Assembly: GCA_037074705.1 (NCBI GenBank)
Contig: CM073591.1
Location: forward strand, 163,956,032 to 164,020,031
DNA: 64,000 nt
Reading direction: 5' to 3'
Source: Zhengitettix transpicula
Lineage: Eukaryota; Arthropoda; Insecta; Orthoptera; Tetrigidae
Numbering within the stretch: position 1 is the first letter of the stretch; each line of letters begins with the position of its first letter. Below are positions 23,784-34,412 of this stretch, in pieces. The translations under genes and the position numbers were made by a program. The notes under the pieces were generated by a model, which had not been told where the DNA came from, did not search any database, and saw nothing but the letters and a program-made list of their open reading frames with translations.

Positions 23784-24996
23784 TGTAATACTTGTTAAGT
23801 GAGGCATTGTTTCTGATTAATGGTTTGGACTGTTGAAAGGGCTAGTTTTGTAACGTGTTTATTTAGGACTGAGTATTTCTTCGTTTTGAAAAGCTGGGTG
23901 TGTGAGGGTGCAAAAAGATAAATAGTCCTGTCTCGATTGTCGGCTTTTGGACATGACAGAGTAGTTAGCCATTTGCTGACTAAGGAACTGCAGCTGCATT
24001 ATATAAATCTCGGGATAATGGAAGAAACTGTCAACGGGCATTTGCGACGAAGTTTTGGAACAATGGAAAAAGGAAAAGACTGGGGGTATATAAGCGGGAG
24101 ATAAGCTTTTGAGAGGAGTTGCAGAAGTTAGTCGTGAGGCGATCGCTGAAGATGGTGAATGTGTTTAAGAAGAGTTAGTTATTCTGCGACCACTGAAGAT
24201 GGGGAATGTGTTTAAGAAGTCAATCGTGCTGTGATCAGCGAAGCTGGAGACTATGACTAAGACAGACATCGTTTAAGGGAGGAGAATGTGTTATAAGTTG
24301 CAGTCTGCGAAAGAAACAGCCAAATATTCATCGATAAACATTTTGTATGCTGAAGTCTAATCTATTCTATCCTCAAAATTAGACCACTGTCTTCGATTGT
24401 AGGAGACCAGGACACTGCATCCAGCGTCTACTAATCTTCAGAACGAGCAAATGATATGTCCTTCACGAACGGAGAACCAACTTTTGTCAAACCAACAGTG
24501 TCTGTAAGAATCAGTGTTTAAAATGGCCGTATATAAGGTGTGTGTGTACGAACGAGCCAAATTTTCCTGAGTAATCGTAAGTGGAAATTTCATGGTATTC
24601 ATAGATGTAAACCGAATTAAAAGATAAAGTCAGATATCGTTCTTTTCTTTTGTGTTGATAAAATAAACTCTTTAAATTTAAAATCAATCTTGTAGAATAA
24701 GTTCGTAAATAATTAATTTCGTCTATGTCTAGACGAATAAATATTTCCTTTTAAATTAAATGTAAATTTTTGTTTCTTTGTTTATGGTTAAATGTTCTGC
24801 CGTTATCAAACCCAGTAAAGACCTTTGAGAAAATGAGATATGTTTTTTAAAATTGTATAAGTGTTTCAAGTATTTATAAATAAATTTTGTTTGTTTTAAA
24901 GTTGATAATTGTTCATTTAAAAGCCTATGATATTTGATTATTACATTTTGGTTACCACAACGTGGGGCAAATTAAAAAGGTAATCGTTTGTTTATT

Positions 24997-24999
<3 letters not shown>
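23784..24999 (+). mobile_element. E6: long LTR-like E-family copy
   Basis: TGTAAT (23784-23789) to ATTACA (24994-24999), 1216 bp. Its start (GAGGCATTG) resembles that of E7. It has a TATA-like GTATATAAG (24086-24094), two related GGGAATGTGTTTAAGAAG-type units (about 24150 and 24200), the CAGATATCGTTC motif (about 24633), AAACCCAGTAAAGACC (about 24810), an inner ATTACA (24940-24945) and a PBS-like TGGTTACCACAACGTGGGGC (24949-24968). The left flank ACAA and right flank ATAT do not match, so the start or the integration history is uncertain. Confidence 0.6.

Positions 25000-25041
<42 letters not shown>
25000..25041. repeat. (AT)n tract between E6 and E8
   Basis: A pure AT run joining the 3' ends of two convergent E-family copies. 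Confidence 0.9.
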
Positions 25042-25044
<3 letters not shown>

Positions 25045-26066
25045 AGTAATACAATTTAATTACAATTTTAAATTGAATAAGCTTCACGTTGGAGCCAAAA
25101 ATGTAATAAACACAATTAAATGAATAATTATTTAATTTAAATAAGCCCACATTGGAGCACATTTGTAATGATACAAAGTAATTAGATTTTAAATAAGCAA
25201 AATTAAAAGTTGAAATAATAAGATTTTAAATGAAAAATCAGAATTCAAAATATAAAACATTGATAATTTAACAAAAATAAATTCTGATCACAATTAACAA
25301 TTTTGATACAAGTTGGTAAAGTGCCATGCTTAATTTCAGGGCCGACTATCGGGCCTCCAATAAATAATGTTGCGACAAGACAATTAAAAACTTACAATGT
25401 GAAAAATTCCTAACTCAAGCAATTATGGAATATGAAATCTGACGATAATTATTATTTACATTAGGTTAACAATTAATAAATTTTCTTTTTAGTTTACGTT
25501 ACCATTAGCTGTTCATCTGGGGCTAGAACTCACTCGATTATTGTTAAACACTTCACAGACAGGCCATATTTAACTGAATTTAATGTGGTTGTAATTTTCA
25601 GACACTAAGCACTTCCTGCTCTTTATATTCGGTAATGTTGTTCTTAAATCTCGGATACTTGCATAAATATGCCAATGAACAAATACATCAGATTGTCGAT
25701 TCGTAATTCATAAACCCGGGGCTTCAATATATTATGTCTCTGGTGCCTCTATACAATTGCTTAAATATAGTAACAGGAACTTTGAATCAGGTTTGCTTTC
25801 CTGGTCCAAGCAATTCTCAATTACATCCTCCTCAAAACACAACCTTTCGCTTTCATGGTCCAAACAACTCTCTCAAGTTCTGACAAGCACACTCATCAGC
25901 CTCCCAAAACACACCGACTTTCCACGCGTCTAGCCATGCCTTCTCGACAATGCAGTCAAGCATTATAGACTCCATATTTTTGTACACATTTCTTATATTT
26001 ACGCTGACGACAATGAAAATCGTAAAATTTTGTTTGTTGAATAGTTACATGTCTTTAATTACCACT
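25042..26066 (-). mobile_element. E8: LTR-like E-family copy with two PBS-like modules
   Basis: Minus orientation. The 3' end is ACTACA (plus-strand TGTAGT at 25042) and the 5' end is probably near 26066 (minus reads TGGTAATTAAAGACATG after an AT tract, similar to E7). Near the 3' end, TGTAAT recurs at 25042 (as TGTAGT), 25102 and 25164. Each inner copy is joined to a tRNA-Lys PBS-like block: GCTTCACGTTGGAGCCA (25081-25097) and GCCCACATTGGAGCAC (25145-25160). The GAAATCTGACGA motif is at about 25433. The 5' boundary is tentative. Confidence 0.55.
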
Positions 26067-26087
26067 ATATATATATGAATCTCAAAA

Positions 26088-26497
26088 ATAAGGTTTCCAT
26101 AAGCCGTGACACCTTGTCTGACTTTGAAGGGTGTATGTTTCGGGGTCGCAGACGTTGAGCATACGGTAAGAGTTGTTCGCTGATCATATTGGACCAGTCA
26201 ACCAGCTGCCATTCAAAATCTGCCGAGTCATGGAGTTTGCTATGCTGCGATCCTCCAACAGATAAAATTCTTGTAATCGGAAGGGTGTGGGACAAGGACC
26301 AAAAGCCCGATGCGGGTTTTCCCTGCATCATCTTTAGGCGAATGCCCGGTAGGATCCTTAAATAATAACTCGGGGGCCCTAGTTAACCCTTGGCTACCTT
26401 TCTCTACCCTCTTCATACCCCCTGTAGATCCCTTCCTATGCTATTAAAGTAGCCATCAAAGCGGATAACCCTCATGTAGCCTGTGACTAAAAAAAAT
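26088..26497 (+). mobile_element. Rep1 copy 9, poly(A)-ended
   Basis: From AGGTTTCCATAAGCCGTG through GTATGTTTCGGGGTCGCAG, GAAGGGTGTGGGACAAGGAC, TTTAGGCGAATGCCCGG and TAACCCTTGGCTACC to ACCCTCATGTAGCCTGTGAC, followed by A7-8. It lacks the 5' block. Confidence 0.75.
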
Positions 26498-28440
26498 TGA
26501 TAGTCAGAGAGTGTGTTTGGAGTTCTCGATGAAACGATACAGTACAGTCAGAGAGCAGTGTGTGGTATGAGACACAGTAAGTCATGTGTGTTCTGGGAGC
26601 ATGGCCAAAGGTGGCTGAATTCAGCAAAGTGTAACCTGAAAATATCAGTTTCGCTGTTAAAGGGATGTTCCACGGCAAACTGAGTGTAATGATGCGTTCG
26701 ACACTGAAATAGAAAGGCGCCGAAAGTGTTGCAAACTGTTACGACGAAAAATGAGACGATAATAATATCAGTGATATGGCCGGTCAATAAACAGATTATT
26801 CTATAAAATTCAAAATAACCACGTGTGCACAAACCAGAGTAGCTCTGAACAACAGGGTATGTAAAAGCGTAAATTTTGTAAACCTATACGTAAATATCGT
26901 TTACTGCCAGATGTATATAACTTTATCAGATATTTCTATAACTTTGCCAGATTTCTATAGTTGATATAAAATTTTGTTATTGTAAATTTAAATTATTTTT
27001 TTTATTTGGTAACTTAGTGAAAATTTAAAATCACTGTCATTATTAGAGGCCCTATAAGCGGCCCTGAAATGTAGATTCTCATTAAATCCGAGGGAATTTC
27101 CTTAAAAATATAAAATGTAAAGTCAAAGTAAATCAAAATTGTCAATTAAATAATCTTTGTTATCAATTTAGAAATCCCGTAAACTTCCTTCCTTTATTTC
27201 ATTTCATAATTTGATTGTCTCTAACGTGGTGGATTATTGTTTTTAGAGTCATTTGTGAATACCACAATATATATATGGAAAAAATTGGAATAGTGTTTTA
27301 TCATGATTTATGAATTAACGATAGTAACAAAGTAAATTTAGTAGTGCCCCTTCATTTAGCCACTTTAATATTTCTGACAAATGTGATCCATAAAACCATT
27401 TATTTTGTTGTAATAAACCTCTACGATTGATTATACGACTATAATGAGTTTACTTGAAATACAATATTCTTCATAGCTAGAAACTAATAAACATATTTCA
27501 AAGAATTAGAGCTAATGAATATGTTATAAACAAATGTGCGAGTTTTATAATAGAACTATTATTAATTATTGCGCATATTTACTCGACTTTTAACAAATAT
27601 TCAGTGTTTTGGATCGAGTTTCCCTTTATTCGATAAATCGAAGTGAAATACAAATATTAAAGCTGCGGTACTAGGAAACTAATAAATATTTTACAGATAA
27701 AATAACACATCAATGAAGTCTAATTAGTACTGGGTTTAAGGAAATAGTTCCACACTAAGTTTAGAAAACTAATTCGCGGGAGGAAATTTTTTTTAGATTA
27801 AATTTTTTCCAAATGGTAAGTGACGTCAAAGAGTTTTTTAGAGTTCAGAAACTAAACTGCCACCATTCTTACGGTACCGTCGTAAATTGCAAAGTACTTT
27901 CCTCTTCTCTAGATTTCATTCCTATCCAAATTTCGACGGATCAACGAACGTTAGTTACTAAATAAATTACAGGATATACTTGGAAAACAATAAAAAACTT
28001 GATTACGTCAATAATGGCAGTTTCGGCTACAGATGGTGTTTAAGGTATTTCTTTTATAATACTCCGCCGACCCGATTCCAGATTCCCGAGCTAAAACGAT
28101 AGTAATTGTCATTATTAAACTACAAAAATTATTCACGCTCAATAGTTCGTTGTAATACAACACTTATTAAACTGTAATTGCTGTATTGTCTGCAATAATA
28201 ATATACTAATTAGTGACAGGAAATTATCAGAATCCTGTACTATATATGATCCATGTTCGCAGGCAATTATTTTAACTAGTGTAAACAAACGAAAGTGTTT
28301 TTTCTCGTAACAGTGCCATTTCCGTCATTTATGTAAATTATGACCACGCTGTCTACGTTACCAGTATAAACCCTTAATAATAAAATGAAACTCACAACTA
28401 TATCTACAACATTATTGTCACTGCTTTATTGTGATATATA
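26498..28440. other. No supported gene; antisense open frame 26548-26832
   Basis: A 94-codon minus-strand frame (26548-26832) and a further frame (26487-26678) have near-even composition but no domain I recognise. The rest (26840-28440) is AT-rich and featureless to me. Confidence 0.3.
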
Positions 28441-28443
28441 TAC

Positions 28444-28955
28444 TGTAAAATATGGAGTCTTACGCACCACGCTGGGGCGACATAATGTAGAAGATTGCCC
28501 TCAGCTCAGATTTTGCTCACGATTTTGGGCGATAATATTGTAGCTTTACTGCTTTTAATTCGCCGACTCGTCCCGATCTCTCGAAGTTCCTCAAGAATAG
28601 GGCACCAGATACTTTTTTATTAAGAAATTACCAAAACTTAAAATATTCTCTAATAATTTTATTTTTTGAGACATGAGTTTACATATATCTCCGAGAGTGA
28701 TTTAAATTAACGACGATTTTCCCTATACTGCAATTACAAAATCCGTAATTGGTCTTTCCAATTACTAGCACCACATATTTAGAGCTTTCCTTGGAGACAT
28801 ACCTCCGTACAGCTTCAGTTCTACTTGTCGACTAGGGCCACATGGCAACTGACTTGAAAATTCGACAACAAACGTGACGTAAGACAACAATCGTTGCCGC
28901 GAGACAAAGGGTGCCGACAAATGCAATTGCAACCTGATCAAATTGTTATGTTACA
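28444..28955 (-). mobile_element. E9: short E-family-like copy
   Basis: Plus-strand TGTAAAAT at 28444 and TTACA at 28951-28955 mark the ends, both next to AT runs. A reverse PBS-like block GCACCACGCTGGGGCGACA (28464-28482) is followed by TGTAG at 28486, the same end-plus-PBS arrangement as in E2, E5 and E8. At about 512 bp it is half the usual length. A GTGAGC donor-like site lies on the minus strand near 28517. It abuts E5. Confidence 0.45.
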
Positions 28956-28961
28956 ATATAT

Positions 28962-30006
28962 TGTAATGATTAAAAAGGTAGATTAAAATAAATTAATTTT
29001 CCCATGTTGTGGAAGCCATTTATGTAATGATTAAAAAGGTGGTCTTAATTAATAGGAATAATAATTAAACAAAATTATTATGTATTTAAAATTTATTGTT
29101 GATAATTACACATTATAAGTCCTGCTTTTCACGCCTAATTCCATCAATTTAACAATCATATATTTCACATTTTAATTTATAAATTCGTTGCGTTTTATTA
29201 AAATACAGCTTAATATTTTTACAACTAACTACGTCGAATTTCTCTTTATTTCAGGGTCACCACTGAGTTTGGAAGGAAGAACAAATACAATGAACTAAAA
29301 TATTAACAATCCAAACTCATTGAAGTTAACGGAATACAATATTAAATACAAAAGTAAAAGAAGCGAATGAAAAGAAAAACGCGAACGAAATCTGACTATA
29401 TCCTTTAATTATCGTTTACAGTCATTAATAATTGTTGTGTACTCACGACAGTGCTACTGGTACCAGTTCGGACTCTTGTATCTTGAACCCACTAAACAGG
29501 CCATTATACACTGCTTCTACACTTTAGATTTTGAACACACGGTAGTTGCTCTGGATCTCTGCTATACTGGAACCTGGATTAGCTCACCCTCAACCAGTTG
29601 CCGGACGTAGATCTCCTCAAAGTCTCTCTATGCGAAAACTAGTTCAGTTTGTGAAGCAAAACTTTTGCTTCCAAACTGCGATTTTATGAGTCTCTCCGTC
29701 AAACTGTTTACTTGCGTTTTATGTAAACTATTATATCTCGCTGTTGGACTTCCTAGATAGCCCTATTCATAATTCTGGATCCGCAGACTTTTACTGTTTT
29801 TATTTATCTACGGGGAACGAACTGCCATGTCCCAGTTCTCGACGCTGACTTCGCGTCTCGCCGCACAGTGAGTTCTCTAAGCGCGCGGTTTCCAGTCTCG
29901 ATTGTTAACAAAGAAAAACCCGCCTTGATTGTCGTCTTAAAGCACCCGTACTGCCAACAATTAAATTACATTAAAACAATTAATAGCCTGTTTAATTGGT
30001 ATTACA
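28962..30006 (-). mobile_element. E5: LTR-like E-family copy with ATAT target duplication
   Basis: 1045 bp between plus-strand TGTAAT (28962) and ATTACA (30001-30006), flanked by ATAT at 28958-28961 and 30007-30010. An 18-bp terminal block TGTAATGATTAAAAAGGT is exactly repeated at 28962-28979 and 29023-29040, with a PBS-like CCCATGTTGTGGAAGCCA (29001-29018) between. Minus strand: GGTACCAG then CGTGAGTAC (reverse of 29439-29447), CAGATTTCGTTC (about 29386) and CTCAGTGGTGACCCTGA (about 29260). Closely related to E4. Confidence 0.7.
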
Positions 30007-30010
30007 ATAT

Positions 30011-31764
30011 ATTATTAAATATATTAACTAAATAGAATTTCAAATAACACCCTTTTATAGTCTGTTGGTCTTATAGACCAAACATATTTTTCCTATTACA
30101 CTTATATAATCGTAATGATTTTGTAATGGTTTAAGATAATAATTTTAATTCCTACACCTAACCTGTATTGTCTTTTAAATATCGTTGTTCCGGAACCGTT
30201 GAATGAATTAAAATATGCCTTACCTCTAACTATTTCAGGAATTACATCAGATCCATTCATTTTATCATGGCTGTGCCATTTTTTACGCTATTAGTGTATG
30301 TATGCATTCAATGCATATGAGGACACATTATGAATAATATTAATTGAGCGTCGATTACCTTGAGTGATGGAAGACCGCGGACAAGGGACTGTGATTGGGA
30401 AGTGCTTGTGGCCCCATAGTTCAGCAACATTTGGTAGTTACTGGAGTTCAAGATCTTTTGATGAGCGCTGGAGTGCGCGCGATAAGCTGACACGCTCAAC
30501 TTCATGGTGAAGCTGAAAAATTCCAAACATAATTAAATAAACTATATCAATAATACTGAGAATTTATATTTTGAGAGTACCAAATTTTAAGAAATATCAA
30601 ACTAAATTGACTAAAGTTATGTTTCTAGCTTTTATATGAATGCGTATGTCATACTCCATTCAGTTGTAAAGCAGAGATTATGGTAAAAGGATTTTTAAAA
30701 ATTAATAACTGTTACCAAATTGTAATATTTTTTGTTGGTAACTCTGGAGTGGGGAGTTGCAAAATAGACCCGATTAGGGCACAAGTTACCTACTGTAAAA
30801 AGAAGACAGTCTGACAGAAGCTTTGGTTGGAGACTGGTGTATCCTTCCAACCGGCTACAAAACGTGTTTTTTTTTAAAAAAAATCATATGCATCCAACAT
30901 CCTAATTCTATTGTAATATAAACAAAATCAGTTAATTTAATTAAAATCCCTTCATAGTAAAAGTGGAGAAAAAATAGCATCACAAAAAATCTCGGTCGGC
31001 ATCACAAAGATCGAAATTTACTACTTTATGGAAAATATATCATGGAGCACATATTAATTATGCTGATATTTATCACATGCAGTGAAAAGATATTTCAGTG
31101 GCTATGATATTAATGAAAACAGTGCAGTAATTAATTAGGCTTTCAGATTTTAATGAATGAAAATAATCCAAGTAAATGCTACAGAAAACGTAATCGTTTA
31201 ATGACGGATAAAGGATATTAAATAACAACAGAAAAGGTCAAAGTTATTAGTGACTTCAAAATTTAAACCAAGTAAGGATTTATTTCATGCTATTTTGTTT
31301 GTAATGTACAGGCATCGCAGATATAAATAATTATACATTTTATTTAAATTTATTTAATATTAAATCATGTTATTGTAATAGTTAATAACATTGTAGGTAT
31401 TAATAGTTTCGTGGGTGACAGTTAAACCAGCAGTTAAATATGACAGTATAACATAGTTGACTTGACGCCACGTCTACTTCTTATATTGCAAGAAAGGTAT
31501 TTTTTTTGACAATTTTTCAATACGTAAACGTAATAAAAACTACGTTATTGTTATAAATCTCAGAATCTTGGAACGTGCATGTGAGGCAATCAGCGATGGA
31601 AGTCTGAGCAAGCGATGTCACGCTCGTTGGTAGTCGACACCTTTACCGTTAAAACACAAGATTTTGCAGGGACTCCAGTTTTAATAGTTTCATTAAATGT
31701 TGTAATTCTGGAAAATTCCATACAAAGTCTTAAAAGACATTTCAAAGTCATGAGCTATAAGAAT
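30011..31764. other. No supported gene
   Basis: A 72-codon minus frame at 30308-30526 sits in a less AT-rich patch (30340-30500) but has no known motif. The rest is AT-rich. Confidence 0.3.
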
Positions 31765-32047
31765 AAAACAACAAAATGAATAAGAAAGGTAGCCAATACA
31801 GACAAAAAAGGGAAATATAAATACCACCCAACGTTTCTGGGATCCTTGTACTGCACTGGTCAGTTGACAACACTCCTGTTGGGAGCTGTGTTTCTCTAGG
31901 CTCTTCTTAGCACCTGACGAAAGGTACAAGGATCCCAGAAACGTTGTGTTGTATTTATATTATCCCTTTTTTTGTCTGTATTGGCTATCTTTCTTATTCA
32001 TTATTTTCAATCAGACTTAAATTTATTCATTTTAAAACAACAAAATG
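31765..32047 (+). mobile_element. Hammerhead-like inverted-repeat retroposon with 14-bp TSD
   Basis: AAAACAACAAAATG occurs exactly at 31765-31778 and 32034-32047, flanking 31779-32033. Inside, arms 31778-31851 and 31924-32002 are almost perfect reverse complements (AAGAAAGGTAGCCAATACAG; CCAACGTTTCTGGGATCC). A roughly 72-bp spacer separates them and a roughly 30-bp unpaired 3' tail ends TTCATTTT. The right arm starts ACCTGACGAAAGG...CCCAGAAACGTTG, a CUGANGA...GAAAC order. The TSD length fits target-primed reverse transcription. Same family as 49131-49380. Confidence 0.7.
31912..31946 (+). ncRNA. Hammerhead-like core in the 31.8-kb element
   Basis: CCTGACGA followed by AAGGTACAAGGATCCCA and GAAACGTTG. 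The conserved blocks are in place, but stem II pairing is weak and the following triplet is GTG, so cleavage is doubtful. Confidence 0.3.
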
Positions 32048-33930
32048 TTGCTGTTTTTATGGCAGTAAATTTAACGTTCAGTCGTAGACGGACCGTTTCA
32101 GATTGATCTTCCAAATTTGCTGAACTGACGATTAGGTTGGATTTTTAACCGTTCTGAGGTCAATACAACGAACTGTAAGATTTAAAATAAGCAAACTTTT
32201 TATTTTTGTCAAGTACTTTCAATCAGTTCAATTATATACGGTAACATTTAAAGCTCTGTTTGAGGATTAGCGAATGTTAACTCACAACACTTTGTTGAGA
32301 AAGTGATCTCATAAATTTAATAATAAATTTGAAGCCTATGTAAATTCTTGTTGTTTGGAGAAGTAATATAAAATTTTCAGGCAATGTCCTGACGCACTGT
32401 GATTTAAACCTAATTTTATTATACATAATCAAATGCAACATGTAAATCAATTATTTGTGTTTTAATTTTTGAGTGATAGAACCTTTATTTTGTCGCTGTA
32501 TTATTCGCATTAATAAATCAGCTGATACAGACTGGCGTAGGTAGACGAATCTACGAGCAGCTGAGTAGTGTGACGTCAGAAAAACAACTGAAGACCAACA
32601 TTAATTGTAATTAAATTATTACATGTTCAAACCGTAAAATTTAACAGAAGCTTTAAGAAATTTTCCATGACTACGGCCATCTGAAATTACACAATATTAA
32701 AACATTATTTTACAGAAAATGGTGCACAGATTTGTGGAAAAATAGAGACAGCGAGTTAAATGTGAGCAGAAGGCTAGTTAAAACGTTTAGTTTTGAACGA
32801 AGGAACCGTAAAAAGAAGTCGGTTTTAGGAAATTTGTGGCTATTAGTGATATATCTGAAAAAATAGTTAAAGAAACTATTTAAATCTATTATTAAAAAGT
32901 AGAAAAACGCATGAGACTTGCGGCATTATGCGGCGTGTCGACAAACGATATCTAACTGGCTGTTAACCGAGCAGATTTGTGGACTAGAGTCAATTCCAAG
33001 ACTTTCCAGTAAAAAAGAAAGTATCACGTAATCAAAGGAACTCCACTAATTTTAATGAAAATTCTGATGATTACGATAAATTAAAAGCACGGATTTGTAA
33101 TCTTCGAATATATAATAATTATAACCACACTTCAGTAGCAAAATTGATTAAATTATATTTTTAATTGCTATTTATTCATGAAAATTCTAAAAATTAAATA
33201 TTGTTTATGTGAAATGTTTAAAATCCCATTTTTAATAATAATAAATTAAATTCTTAGTTCATTAACAAATTGTTAAAAATAAGTTTTCTGTTTAAACCAA
33301 AATTTGTATAATACGTCTGTTAAGATTTGGAGATTATGATAAAGGGGAAGCAAAGTGGTAACGTAATTAAGAATTGAATATACAATACACGATGTTTGAC
33401 TTATCGGCATCAACAATACATTTTATTTCCTGAGGTTGACTTCTCAAATTCTTGTTTCCTAAAAAATGATAATTAGTTGTACAATACTATAATTATACTG
33501 ACATTTGCCTGATCAAACAATAGTTTCGAGTTGAATCTATAATGAACGTAAAATAATTAAATAATTGTTAATTGAACAATTTTGTATTCGCTAAAGTCTT
33601 CTTTCTCGGAGCAAGCAGATGGCATAAATACTACAAGCTATTTCAATTCTGGAAATGGTCCGAAAATATATTACGCTGATCGAGCAGAAATGACAATGAT
33701 TGTTGTAAAGTGATATTGAACTAAACAGATGGTAACAAGAGGTATTGCCATGGGCTATGAAACAAGTTTATTCAATCCCAATTAAATGTCTTTAAGAATA
33801 TTGCCTATATTCGCAGGTAGTATCCCCTTCACGTACTCTGCAAATGAGTTTCAGTAAGCGTCTACAGCATCACCGCGTAAGATAACTGTCAGGTGTATAC
33901 TTATTCCGCCTATGCTGCTGACGTGTGCTA
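32048..33930. other. No supported gene
   Basis: AT-rich. A patch at 32700-33010 looks like heavily decayed coding sequence (many stops), but no family can be named. Confidence 0.3.
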
Positions 33931-34412
33931 TTTTTTTTTAGGAAACAGGCTACATTAGGGTAATCCACATGGTGGCAACTCCCCTTAAATAGGGATCCGA
34001 AAGAGCGGATGCGGAAGGGTAGAAGAAGGAAGCCAAGGGTTAACTAGGGCCCCCGGGCTATAGTTTAAGGATTCTACCCGGCATTCGCCTAAAAGTAATG
34101 CATGACAAACCCTAGAAACACCTGCATCAGGTAGGTCGGGTATTTGGTACTTGTCCCACGCCCTTCCGATAGCGGGAGAGGAGTTTTCTGAGGGGTCGCA
34201 GCATTCCCTTCTCCGTGCCTCGACCAGTTTAGGAGGCAGCTGGCCGATTGTTCCAATGGGAACACAGAACAGCTCTTGTCGTATGCCCAAGGTCTGTGAC
34301 CCCGGAACATACACCTCTCAAAACAGGCCGAGGTGCCTCGGCATGTGGGAACCTTAGTTCAAAAAACCAGAGAGATGTGAAGGCATCCCCAAAGGTAGCC
34401 TCCGCCAGAGGT
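33931..34412 (-). mobile_element. Rep1 copy 10, near full-length with poly(A)
   Basis: Minus orientation: poly(T) at 33931-33939, then the tail reverse complement (GGCTACATTAGGGTAATCC), GGATTCTACCCGGCATTCGCC, CCACGCCCTTCCGATAGCGG, CCCCGGAACATACACCTCTC and CCCAAAGGTAGCCTCCGCCAG. A minus-strand frame 33985-34314 (109 codons) contains KYQIPDLPDAGVSRVCHALL and matches the frame of copy 2. Confidence 0.85.

Noticed and set aside
32700..33010. Possible decayed LINE or transposase coding region
   Set aside because: Only isolated short open pieces with stops; similarity too weak to name a family.
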